Shown here piece after piece: positions 31,533-38,713 of a DNA stretch of 46,398 nt; the first letter of the stretch is position 1, and the number at the start of each line of letters is the position of its first letter. A program made the translations under genes and the position numbers. The DNA is from Minisyncoccota bacterium. GTDB taxonomy: Bacteria; Patescibacteriota; Minisyncoccia; Phycocordibacterales; UBA9973. Location of the stretch: the NCBI GenBank assembly GCA_018061865.1, contig JAGOTH010000005.1, forward strand, positions 1-46,398. The letters run 5' to 3'. The notes below the pieces were generated by a model. The model was not told the DNA's origin. It saw nothing but the letters and a program-made list of their open reading frames with translations, and ran no database searches.

Positions 31533-34514
31533 CTATTCTCTCTTTTTATAAATCTCTCTTGCCAACTTGCAATGCTCACATTCGTCTCCCCCGCCGTATT
31601 GTTTTGCATTACAAGGTCGCTCTGTCCACTCACCGCTTTTTAGAAGCTTGTCATAGTCTGCGATATCCCGAACAAGTAGATCAATCTGCTCCTCTCCCAC
31701 TCGTGTCGCATAAATCATATTCTTGTCTCCCTCTTTTGATTCCAAGAAATATAGCTTCGAAGATATTACTTCTTTTTTGTCAGAACCTTGAACTAGATAC
31801 GAATACATAGCGAGCTGTCGCATATATGAAGACAATCTATTTTCATCATCTAGTTTTTCTATAACACCAGAAGTTTTAGATGAGCCAGTTTTGAAATCGG
31901 TCACAGCAACTTCTCCTCCTGGGAATCTCTCTGTGAGGTCGATCTTTCCATAAAAATTTAGATGCGGGAATCGAGGATCCTTAAAAGAAACAGATCTTTC
32001 ACTTTCTCTGTTTGGTGCAATATCTTTGAAAGATACTTCGATCCACTTTGAGACGATCTCTACAGCGTCTGCTGTCATCTTTTTCAAAGTTCTCTCGTCG
32101 TTTACCCCTTCTTTTTTGAAACTATCCTCAACGCAGTCTCGGATCATTTTTTCTGTTGGGATTTTTTCAGATTTCAAAACAAACTCTATAGCCGAGTGCA
32201 CAGCGGAACCAAGGGCAAGTGAGTCAGATTTTATTTCTGGAAGCTTCAAGAAATTTCGGAAATACCATTTCCAAGGACACTCAAAAAAGTTATTTAGAAG
32301 AGAAACAGAAACTCGTGTCTCATCATACTCGTCCGCTACGAGAGTTTTCATTTTTTCAAAATCTTCTCCTTCTGGTGCTTCAAAATTCTTCACGTAAACT
32401 TCAGGTCCATATGAGAGAAGTTCTTCTTCTGTCTCATCAGCAGACTTACTTACAAAGTGAACTTCTGGAAGTTCTCTGATAACCTGGGCTAAGTTTAGTT
32501 CCGCTCCCTTAACATCACCTCTCGCATATGAGATAGTACAGAACTTCTTTGCTCGGGTTATCGCAACATAGACTTCCCTCTTCGCTACAGCAAGACTCTT
32601 CTCCTCGATCTTCTCTTTTACAATTTCCGGCAAAGTGAATCCTCCCTTCTTCTCGGCCATCAATGTCTCCTCGTTCATGTGAGCAATCCAGACTGCCTCG
32701 AATTCAAGCCCCTTTGATTTGTGTAGGGTCATTACAGAAACACCTTTGTGCTCACCGAATGTCGCAAGTGGGATGTGCATATTGTAACCCTCAAGCCTAC
32801 CAATATATTCCAGAAAATCTTTAAGAGTTTGGTGAGGGTTATTTTGAATTTGCATTTCTGCAAGATGAAAAAATGTTCTAAGTGCCTCTGCATTCTCTAG
32901 AAGTTTTTCGTGCCCATCTGCATTTTTTATAAGTAATTCATTCCCAGCAAAACTAAGTATTTGAAGTAAACCAACTGAACTAGACTCATCTATGAAAGAA
33001 ATAAGTTTCTTCCCCCAAACAGATATAGGATTTTGTCCCTCGAAAAGCCCATTCCCTTCTCCATAACGAACCAAGTCTTCAATAGAAAGATCGTTCAATT
33101 TTTTATCTCGCAAAAATTTGTGGGCTTCGATTGCAGGAACTCCGGATATACTATCTACCAAAGTATTGGAAAGAGAGACAATATCGTTTGGATTACTGAT
33201 TACTTTCAAAACTTTTCTAAAACTTGCCACTGCTCGTGAGTCGAAAAAAGACTGACTGTCTCCACCAGAAACTGGAACACCAGCGCGTCGCAAAATATTC
33301 ATCGCATTTCGAACATGGTAATTTTTTGGAACAAGAAGAGCACACTCTTTTGGGTTCAGCCCTTCTTCGATAAGTTTCTTGAAATATATTCCGCTCGCGA
33401 TTATCTCGTCCCTCGGATATGAATATTCTGACAGATAAATATCATGCGAATCAGGTCGATTACTTTTTAGTTTTTCTTTTGTTAGATCACTAGAGAGTAG
33501 TGTGTCTGCGAGAGAGAGTATCGGAGCAGTGGAACGATAGTTCTCAACAAGAGTTATGAGCTTTGCTTTTCCAAAAGCGGTTTTGAATTCTTCAAAATAT
33601 GAGAGCGACGCTCCCCCGAAACCATAAATAAGCTGACGATCGTCTCCCACGACGAAAATATTTGGTTTTTCTGTTTCTCCCCAAACAGCCTTTAGGAAAT
33701 TATTTTGCACCCCAGAAGAATCCTGATGTTCGTCGACAAGGATATACTGTGAATCTTCTCTTATGTCGGCACAGATATCTTCAGATCCTTCGACGAGCTC
33801 CACGGCGTATTCGAGAACATCATCATAATCCATGAGAAGTTGTTTTTGCTTTTCTTCTTCATAGGCTTCATAAAAATCCACAATCTCCCTTGTTCTCTCT
33901 AGTGCTTCTATCTTTTTTATAATTTCTTTTTTCAACTCCCCCTTTGATGCACCACGGGAAGAAACACTTTCTGGATCACTTTCTAGACTTTTTATTTCCT
34001 TTTCAATTTCTTTTTGAAAATCACTCGGAGACATTCGTTCTCGTTTCAAAAGTGAGATAAGAGATTTTATATCAGAAAAATAAGTCGCAGGATTGCCTCT
34101 CGGACGGAGATGTTTCCATTCACGAACATAGAGTAACTTGTCTACCAGAAAAACAGCCTCCCTCTCGTCCAAAAGTTTTGGAATATTTATAAAACCGAGA
34201 CTTAAGTGATGTTTTTCTATTAGCGATATTGCATAGCTGTGAAATGTTGATATTTTTACATTGTTTGCCTCTGCTCCAATATATTTTTCCAGTCTCTTTT
34301 TCATAGCAGTTACTCCAGAACGAGTGAACGTTAGACAAAGAACACCAGATCCTCCTATGTCTGTTTTCTTGAGAATATTCCCGATACGGAGAGCAAGAAC
34401 CTGAGTTTTCCCAGTCCCAGGACCGGCAATAACCATAACAGGGCCTTCGATAGAGTCGACAGCATCCTTCTGCTCTTTGTTTAGTTTTTTGTATTCGTCC
34501 TCGAAGATATTCAT
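31533..34514 (-). CDS. UvrD/Rep-family helicase fused to an AddB/Cas4-type nuclease domain
   Basis: A 993-residue superfamily 1A helicase-nuclease. Helicase motifs: Walker A AGPGTGKT (about 31-38), CLTFTRSGVTAMKKRL, STFHSYA, DEHQDSS, GDDRQLIYGFGGA, TLHKSKGLEFEAVWI and VAITRAKKF. The C-terminal 250 residues form a PD-(D/E)XK nuclease, with His in LGSAVHSAIE, Asp-Lys in VTDFKTG, and Gln in RQLAMYSYL. Cys746 before the domain, with Cys968, Cys979 and Cys982 at the end, has the spacing expected of a four-Cys iron-sulfur cluster, as in AddB and Cas4. It resembles AddA-like repair enzymes in one chain and is probably involved in double-strand break processing. A TATAAT ends 9 nt before the ATG. Confidence 0.92.
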   Translation of the reverse strand: MNIFEDEYKKLNKEQKDAVDSIEGPVMVIAGPGTGKTQVLALRIGNILKKTDIGGSGVLCLTFTRSGVTAMKKRLEKYIGAEANNVKISTFHSYAISLIEKHHLSLGFINIPKLLDEREAVFLVDKLLYVREWKHLRPRGNPATYFSDIKSLISLLKRERMSPSDFQKEIEKEIKSLESDPESVSSRGASKGELKKEIIKKIEALERTREIVDFYEAYEEEKQKQLLMDYDDVLEYAVELVEGSEDICADIREDSQYILVDEHQDSSGVQNNFLKAVWGETEKPNIFVVGDDRQLIYGFGGASLSYFEEFKTAFGKAKLITLVENYRSTAPILSLADTLLSSDLTKEKLKSNRPDSHDIYLSEYSYPRDEIIASGIYFKKLIEEGLNPKECALLVPKNYHVRNAMNILRRAGVPVSGGDSQSFFDSRAVASFRKVLKVISNPNDIVSLSNTLVDSISGVPAIEAHKFLRDKKLNDLSIEDLVRYGEGNGLFEGQNPISVWGKKLISFIDESSSVGLLQILSFAGNELLIKNADGHEKLLENAEALRTFFHLAEMQIQNNPHQTLKDFLEYIGRLEGYNMHIPLATFGEHKGVSVMTLHKSKGLEFEAVWIAHMNEETLMAEKKGGFTLPEIVKEKIEEKSLAVAKREVYVAITRAKKFCTISYARGDVKGAELNLAQVIRELPEVHFVSKSADETEEELLSYGPEVYVKNFEAPEGEDFEKMKTLVADEYDETRVSVSLLNNFFECPWKWYFRNFLKLPEIKSDSLALGSAVHSAIEFVLKSEKIPTEKMIRDCVEDSFKKEGVNDERTLKKMTADAVEIVSKWIEVSFKDIAPNRESERSVSFKDPRFPHLNFYGKIDLTERFPGGEVAVTDFKTGSSKTSGVIEKLDDENRLSSYMRQLAMYSYLVQGSDKKEVISSKLYFLESKEGDKNMIYATRVGEEQIDLLVRDIADYDKLLKSGEWTERPCNAKQYGGGDECEHCKLAREIYKKRE

Positions 34515-34546
34515 GATTCTTTAATTATATCAAAAGAATCACAAAC

Positions 34547-34575
34547 TTGACTACTCAATATAATCAGTGTATAAA
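34547..34575 (+). promoter_or_regulatory. Promoter of 34593-35021
   Basis: TTGACT (34547-34552), 17-bp spacer, TATAAA (34570-34575); predicted leader about 11 nt. It is divergent from uvrD. Confidence 0.65.
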
Positions 34576-34592
34576 TTCATAAAACTGTAAAA

Positions 34593-35021
34593 ATGATATT
34601 AAAAACCGCATACTTGGAAATTAAAGAGCCTACTAAAGACTGCCCTTTTCTCCATGGGGAAATCCATTTTTCAAACGACACAAAGTGTCCTGTTTATTCA
34701 AAAAGTGACGGAGAATTCGTTATACAAAGAGCAAAAGAGCTCTCTCTTATTGATGACGTTGAACTAATGATTTTAGAGGGTGATATCAAAAAGTCTGACC
34801 TGATACCTGAAATGCATTTCACTGTCATTGAAAAAAACAAGCGGACAGATCTAGGGGTACCGTTTGGTATCATGATAATCGGATTGCTTGAGGAAATTTT
34901 GACAAAGGCAAAAAATGGAGAAATCCTGGAAATAGACTTGAACAGTCATGTCCAAAAAAAATTCAAAGACCTAACGAGCGAAGAAGGTGGAAATGAAAAT
35001 TATGTAGTCTATAATGCCTAA
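34593..35021 (+). CDS. Hypothetical protein, 142 aa
   Basis: I do not recognise this. It is soluble, with CPFLHGEIHFSNDTKCPVYS near the N-terminus (two Cys and two His that could hold a metal), an acidic helical middle and a hydrophobic stretch FGIMIIGLLEEILTKA that is too short and charged to be a clear membrane helix. It is a single-gene unit with its own promoter and terminator. Confidence 0.72.
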   Translation: MILKTAYLEIKEPTKDCPFLHGEIHFSNDTKCPVYSKSDGEFVIQRAKELSLIDDVELMILEGDIKKSDLIPEMHFTVIEKNKRTDLGVPFGIMIIGLLEEILTKAKNGEILEIDLNSHVQKKFKDLTSEEGGNENYVVYNA

Positions 35022-35027
35022 CAAAAA

Positions 35028-35050
35028 ACCCGCAAACGCGGGATTTTTTA
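35028..35050 (+). terminator. Terminator after 34593-35021
   Basis: AACCCGC-AAAC-GCGGGATT followed by a T-run. A-rich flanking sequence may let it act for the convergent doxX gene as well. Confidence 0.8.
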
Positions 35051-35064
35051 TTTTGAAAATTTAA

Positions 35065-35565
35065 TTATTTTCCTTCGTGTCCTGTGCAACCATTCTTACA
35101 CATTTCACATCCGTCACACTTCATCCCTTCTCCTCCTTTGCAGTGCATACAAGCTGAACCTTTGCACATCATACAGTTTCCACCACAGCTACACTTTGAG
35201 TGCATTGAGTATTTTCCAGCTCCTGCAAGTGCTACTCCTAGTGCTGTAAGCATAACCATTAGTTCGAATTCAAAAGCAAAGAATCCTGCTCCTGATTTAA
35301 CTAGAACAATTGAGAAGAACATTATGATTGCAAGCGCTATTCCTGCAACAAAAGTAAATGCTCCGAAAAGCATTGCTACTCCACCTAGAGTTTCTACAAC
35401 CGCAACCACCCAAGCCATAAATGCAGGCAAACCTAGACTTGAGAAAAATCCTATAGTCATATCCATATCCATCAACTTGCTAATTCCGTGAAATAGGAAT
35501 ACCGCAGCCAGTCCAACTCTAATTAGGAGAAGTCCCCAATTTTTACAATTACAATTTTTTAACAT
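35065..35565 (-). CDS. DoxX-family membrane protein with Cys-rich metal-binding tail
   Basis: Four transmembrane helices of the DoxX type (LLLIRVGLAAVFLFHGISKLM, AFMAWVVAVVETLGG, FVAGIALAIIMFFSIVL and LMVMLTALGVALAGA) make up residues ~10-120. DoxX proteins are small quinone/redox-linked membrane proteins, often near oxidative stress genes. The unusual part is the tail, about the last 45 residues, with 11 Cys plus several Met and His (KCSCGGNCMMCK, ACMHCK, CDGCEMCKNGC), and two more Cys at the N-terminus (NCNCKN). The spacing suggests copper or zinc binding. An NlpE-like gene lies just upstream. Confidence 0.87.
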   Translation of the reverse strand: MLKNCNCKNWGLLLIRVGLAAVFLFHGISKLMDMDMTIGFFSSLGLPAFMAWVVAVVETLGGVAMLFGAFTFVAGIALAIIMFFSIVLVKSGAGFFAFEFELMVMLTALGVALAGAGKYSMHSKCSCGGNCMMCKGSACMHCKGGEGMKCDGCEMCKNGCTGHEGK

Positions 35566-35609
35566 CTTAAATTATTTCGAAACTTATAATACCTATATTT
35601 TACCACAAT

Positions 35610-36056
35610 CTACCTCTCTTCTTGCAAAATGTACTTGTCTTCAGTCATATCTGGAGATATTCGAAGTGTAGCCGGAACCAAGAATCCACCGTTGTCTAAA
35701 GCACTGTAGGAGAAATTATCAAATTCCTCAGCCTTTGGGTCAAACACAATCTGCTCACCAACCCTTGTCCAAGAGCCACTTTTTATATATGGACCTCCCT
35801 CTTCTCCAAGGTATAACTCACTATAAGTAAACTCTCCGTTGTCATTTTCAAAATTAAAATCAGACAGAACAAGAGATACCAAAATCCCCTCACAGTCTAC
35901 GCAAGGCAGAACCCCGCTCCAGACTCGCTCATTATCCTTTAGAACCTCACGAATTTGGTATTCATTTTCTAGATCCACAGAAGAATCTTTTTTTGTAAAA
36001 AAGAAATATCCACCCAAAGCCACCGTCAATATTAAAATAATCACCACCTTTTTCAT
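35610..36056 (-). CDS. NlpE-like exported protein
   Basis: The protein resembles the N-terminal domain of the copper-responsive lipoprotein NlpE: VWSGVLPCVDCEGILVSL with the CxxC motif, then a beta-barrel-like run (GEFTYSELYLGEEGG ... SGSWTRVGEQIVF). An N-terminal hydrophobic segment (KKVVIILILTVALGGYFFF) without a lipobox Cys anchors it. I choose the ATG at 36054-36056, because TAAAAT ends exactly 6 nt before it; the ATG two codons upstream directly abuts that box. It precedes the Cys-rich DoxX gene on the same strand, consistent with a metal or redox envelope role (inference). Confidence 0.82.
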   Translation of the reverse strand: MKKVVIILILTVALGGYFFFTKKDSSVDLENEYQIREVLKDNERVWSGVLPCVDCEGILVSLVLSDFNFENDNGEFTYSELYLGEEGGPYIKSGSWTRVGEQIVFDPKAEEFDNFSYSALDNGGFLVPATLRISPDMTEDKYILQEER

Positions 36057-36062
36057 TGTCAT

Positions 36063-36068
36063 ATTTTA
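36063..36068 (-). promoter_or_regulatory. -10 box of the NlpE-like gene (leaderless type)
   Basis: TAAAAT ends 6 nt before the preferred ATG at 36054-36056. Confidence 0.45.
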
Positions 36069-36082
36069 CACCAAAAAACAAA

Positions 36083-36105
36083 AAATCCGGTAGTGAACCG
36101 GATTT
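36083..36105 (-). terminator. Terminator after 36119-36496
   Basis: Minus strand AAATCCGGT-TCAC-TACCGGATTT followed by TTTGTTTTTTG. Confidence 0.82.
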
Positions 36106-36118
36106 ATAAAAAAATAAC

Positions 36119-36496
36119 TTACACCTGATCAATGGGCTTGTTTTTTTCAGTATTAAAATTATTTTTAACAAAAATAATTACTATTGCCTGAATAAAGAAA
36201 ACTGATAAGGCTAAAATTAAACATATCACTAACGCACCCATCGTAAATTCCCCAAAATAGTCAAAAGACACTTGTAAGATTATCATTCCTGAGGCATACC
36301 CCCAGCAAAAACAAAAAAGTATTGTAAATAAACTATATTTGGTTTTAAAACGACTTTTTGCCAAGAGGGCTCCCGACACCCAAAAAAGTATGGTGGCAAG
36401 GATTGCCGCATAAAAATATATTCGGGTATTCAAGTTGTTAGAGATTCCCTGATCGATGGCATCACAAATCAGTTTGATTTGATCCATTGTATTCAT
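36119..36496 (-). CDS. Small membrane protein, 125 aa
   Basis: Three transmembrane segments are visible (IYFYAAILATILFWVSGALL, LFTILFCFCWGYASGMIIL, GALVICLILALSVFFIQAIVIIF), with a short helical N-terminus (MDQIKLICDAIDQGIS) and a Lys/Asn-rich tail. I do not recognise the family. The start is the ATG at 36494-36496. It has a perfect-consensus promoter and its own terminator, so high expression is possible. Confidence 0.7.
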   Translation of the reverse strand: MNTMDQIKLICDAIDQGISNNLNTRIYFYAAILATILFWVSGALLAKSRFKTKYSLFTILFCFCWGYASGMIILQVSFDYFGEFTMGALVICLILALSVFFIQAIVIIFVKNNFNTEKNKPIDQV

Positions 36497-36513
36497 AGTT
36501 TTCAATTTTTCTT

Positions 36514-36542
36514 ATTATACAAACAAAAAAGAGCCTTGTCAA
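36514..36542 (-). promoter_or_regulatory. Consensus promoter of 36119-36496
   Basis: Minus strand TTGACA (36542-36537), 17-bp spacer, TATAAT (36519-36514): both boxes match the consensus exactly. The TTGACA begins in the terminator loop and overlaps the first bases of its descending stem. Confidence 0.82.
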
Positions 36543-36555
36543 CGCAAGGCTCTTT
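36528..36555 (-). terminator. Terminator after the DUF1761 gene
   Basis: Minus strand AAAGAGCCTTG-CGTTGA-CAAGGCTCTTT plus Ts. The loop and descending stem contain the next gene's -35 box. Confidence 0.85.
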
Positions 36556-36574
36556 TTCTAGCTAAATTATTTAA

Positions 36575-36997
36575 TTACTGCCAAGATCCCAAAATAAAAC
36601 CAAAAACCACAAAAAGAACTAATTGGTAACCAGCTGAAATAAGAAACACCTTCCAAGCATCCTTTCTTGGACGACTGCTCCACATAGAACTTCCCGCCAC
36701 TGTTGGCATTATGAATCCAAGCCAGATCCATAGAGCATTAGTAACACCACTCGCCTCTTCCCATCCAGCTATATACTGAGCAAGAATAAATGCTTGCAAA
36801 AGAGCAAGCAAGAACTGAGTTAGATACAATTGCCACATTTTTTTCTGAATCACGGCCATTTTCTCTGGAGTCATTCCAATGTCCATTCCAGAAGCCTTTA
36901 TGAAGCAATCTCCAAACAAAAGCTTTGAGTGCCACAAGAATCCTATGAACATAGCTGCCACTCCACAAACCAACACTGCAAGATAATTTATTTCCAT
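36575..36997 (-). CDS. DUF1761 family membrane protein
   Basis: The 140-residue protein fits the DUF1761 pattern: INYLAVLVCGVAAMFIGFLWHSKLLFG at the N-terminus, a central GMTPEKMAVIQKKMW helix and WIWLGFIMPTVAGSSMWS, then the final helix AGYQLVLFVVFGFILGSW. Four transmembrane helices are likely. The family function is unknown. It is followed by a terminator that overlaps the next gene's promoter. Confidence 0.85.
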   Translation of the reverse strand: MEINYLAVLVCGVAAMFIGFLWHSKLLFGDCFIKASGMDIGMTPEKMAVIQKKMWQLYLTQFLLALLQAFILAQYIAGWEEASGVTNALWIWLGFIMPTVAGSSMWSSRPRKDAWKVFLISAGYQLVLFVVFGFILGSWQ

Positions 36998-37047
36998 AAT
37001 TTAAATTAAAAAATATTAATACTTACAAACTAATTATAACCAAAAAA

Positions 37048-37569
37048 CTAAATGGCGAAATCAAGGGTGATTGTTTGTTCTTTCTGAATGAATATTGCTT
37101 CTGCTTTTTCTCTTTCCATTCCTGGCTCAACCATTATGTAATAAGCCCCTTCTGCAATATACATTTCGAAAGTTCCGTCTGGATTTATTTCCACTCTTTC
37201 TTTTTCATCCCATTTCTCATAACTATAAGCAACTACTTCCGCCTTTCCATTCAAAACAACGTATGAAGCAACCTTTCCCTTTATTATCCCGTCCGCCATT
37301 TCTTTACCACCGACTGGAGCACCTTCAATCTGAGAACCATCAATAAACTGAATCGGGTTCGTAAAGTGCTTGCCATCTGGTGTATTACATTGCTCCGGAT
37401 AACTCTCCATCACAGGATAAAGCGCCGCACATTCCTCAAAGCTATTAACAACAGGTACCGGCTTCTCTAAGGTGCCATTTTTCATGGCATTAAATCTCCC
37501 CCAAAAAGCAAGGATAATAAGCCCAATAACTATTACAACAGAAGCTTTCATAGATAATTTGTTTTCCAT
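37048..37569 (-). CDS. Membrane-anchored protein with a FEEC/PEQC motif domain
   Basis: An N-terminal membrane anchor (ASVVIVIGLIILAFWGRF) is followed by a compact motif, SFEECAALYPVMESYPEQC then DGKHFTN, which I have seen as a recurring extracytoplasmic domain in bacteria, probably with a disulfide between the two Cys. The C-terminal half (GIIKGKVASYVVLN ... VEINPDGTFEMYIAEGAYYIMVEPG) looks like a carboxypeptidase-regulatory or transthyretin-like beta-sandwich. The ATG lies 6 nt after TAAAAT. The left 40-bp palindrome is 76 bp upstream of the start. Confidence 0.75.
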   Translation of the reverse strand: MENKLSMKASVVIVIGLIILAFWGRFNAMKNGTLEKPVPVVNSFEECAALYPVMESYPEQCNTPDGKHFTNPIQFIDGSQIEGAPVGGKEMADGIIKGKVASYVVLNGKAEVVAYSYEKWDEKERVEINPDGTFEMYIAEGAYYIMVEPGMEREKAEAIFIQKEQTITLDFAI

Positions 37570-37575
37570 TCTTTT

Positions 37576-37604
37576 ATTTTACCCCAAATAAAAATCCGCG
37601 TAAA
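37576..37604 (-). promoter_or_regulatory. Promoter of 37048-37569
   Basis: Minus strand TTTACG (37604-37599), 17-bp spacer, TAAAAT (37581-37576). The -10 box ends 6 nt before the ATG, so the transcript is probably leaderless. Confidence 0.55.
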
Positions 37605-37644
37605 ACCACATTATCTTTCCCTACTACCTATCCAGACTTTTACT

Positions 37645-37684
37645 GGTGACCAACAACTATACGATCGTATAGTTGTTGGTCACC
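37645..37684. repeat. 40-bp perfect palindrome, left copy
   Basis: The half-site is GGTGACCAACAACTATACGA followed directly by its exact complement, with no spacer. It is identical to the copy at 42139-42178. It lies 33 bp past the stop of 37718-38713 and upstream of 37569. Confidence 0.95.
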
Positions 37685-37717
37685 TCAATTTTTAATCTTT
37701 AAATCAGTATTTAATTA

Positions 37718-38713
37718 TTATTCCAAAACATATTTCTTCGTTTCTCCGTTGGAAGTTTTATATTCCAGAGTTTCATCATCCAGCCATTTTGGATAATGCC
37801 ACCAGGTTGTATCTGTAGTTTTTTCCAAATCAATCTTTTGTTTTGAAAAAATATTGTATATGGAGAAAGTAACAAAATCGCCGGCTTCCTCCCACTCTTG
37901 TTGATACTCTTCTTCAAACTCTCTAACCCCTGTCCACGGAGGTCCATCGTCATAAGTAACCCAGCCGGTGTTCACATTGAAAGCATCTTGATTCATTGTT
38001 CCAACAGGAGCTTCAAAAACACCGAAGTCACCATTTTCCATGTTTACCCTCACATAAGCCAAAACATTTGCCTGGTCAAAAAGGCTAAACCAGAAATATT
38101 TTTCGTCTTCGCTCCAACCACGAAATTCCACATCTCCGGCAATATTCGGATATTTTATAAATAAATCACTCGTTAAGTTCACCTCAACAATATTTTCTTT
38201 TGTTTCAATGTCTTTTATGTGGAGGGCATAATCCTCAGATCCAACATAACCTTGAACTAGAGAGATATATTTTTCGGAATTGGAAACGTCGAATTTATAT
38301 TGATATAAGATATTTGTTTTACCACCTTGTTTATTGGCCAGATTAACTAATAAGTACGGTTCTTTTAAAAAATGGTACACCCAAATTGAATAATCAAAAT
38401 CATCTAAAGATTTGTAGCTTTTATAATCAAAACCTTTATATTTAATAACATAAAGAGCGCATTCTTTTAATTTATATACGGATGACTGATTTGGTGGAAT
38501 ATTATCAATAACCTGGGTATTGTTATTAATAATCAAGTCTAAAGTAGCAGGAGTTGTTTCCTTATGTAAAACAACTGTCTTTTCTATACCAAAACAGCTG
38601 GTTTTATCAGAAAAAACATCCTCATCTTTTCTAAATATAAAAACTATAGATATACTTGAAATTATTATAGTTAATATTATTATTTTTTTAATGTGTGACT
38701 GTAATTGAATCAT
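37718..38713 (-). CDS. Membrane-anchored hypothetical protein, 331 aa
   Basis: I do not recognise this. An N-terminal membrane anchor (IKKIIILTIIISSISIVFIF) is followed by about 300 extracytoplasmic residues with repeated beta-rich stretches (KYISLVQGYVGSEDYALHIKDI, VEFRGWSEDEKYFWFSLFDQ), reminiscent of propeller-like blades but without a clear signature. Many aromatic residues (Trp, Tyr) are exposed, as in surface-binding proteins. Its ATG overlaps the end of the C39 peptidase gene by 26 bp, so the two are probably translated together. It is the last gene before the left palindrome. Confidence 0.8.
   Translation of the reverse strand: MIQLQSHIKKIIILTIIISSISIVFIFRKDEDVFSDKTSCFGIEKTVVLHKETTPATLDLIINNNTQVIDNIPPNQSSVYKLKECALYVIKYKGFDYKSYKSLDDFDYSIWVYHFLKEPYLLVNLANKQGGKTNILYQYKFDVSNSEKYISLVQGYVGSEDYALHIKDIETKENIVEVNLTSDLFIKYPNIAGDVEFRGWSEDEKYFWFSLFDQANVLAYVRVNMENGDFGVFEAPVGTMNQDAFNVNTGWVTYDDGPPWTGVREFEEEYQQEWEEAGDFVTFSIYNIFSKQKIDLEKTTDTTWWHYPKWLDDETLEYKTSNGETKKYVLE

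Noticed and set aside
37645-37684. The 40-bp palindrome as an ordinary intrinsic terminator
   Set aside because: It has no loop and no T-run on either side, and an identical copy lies upstream of a gene start.
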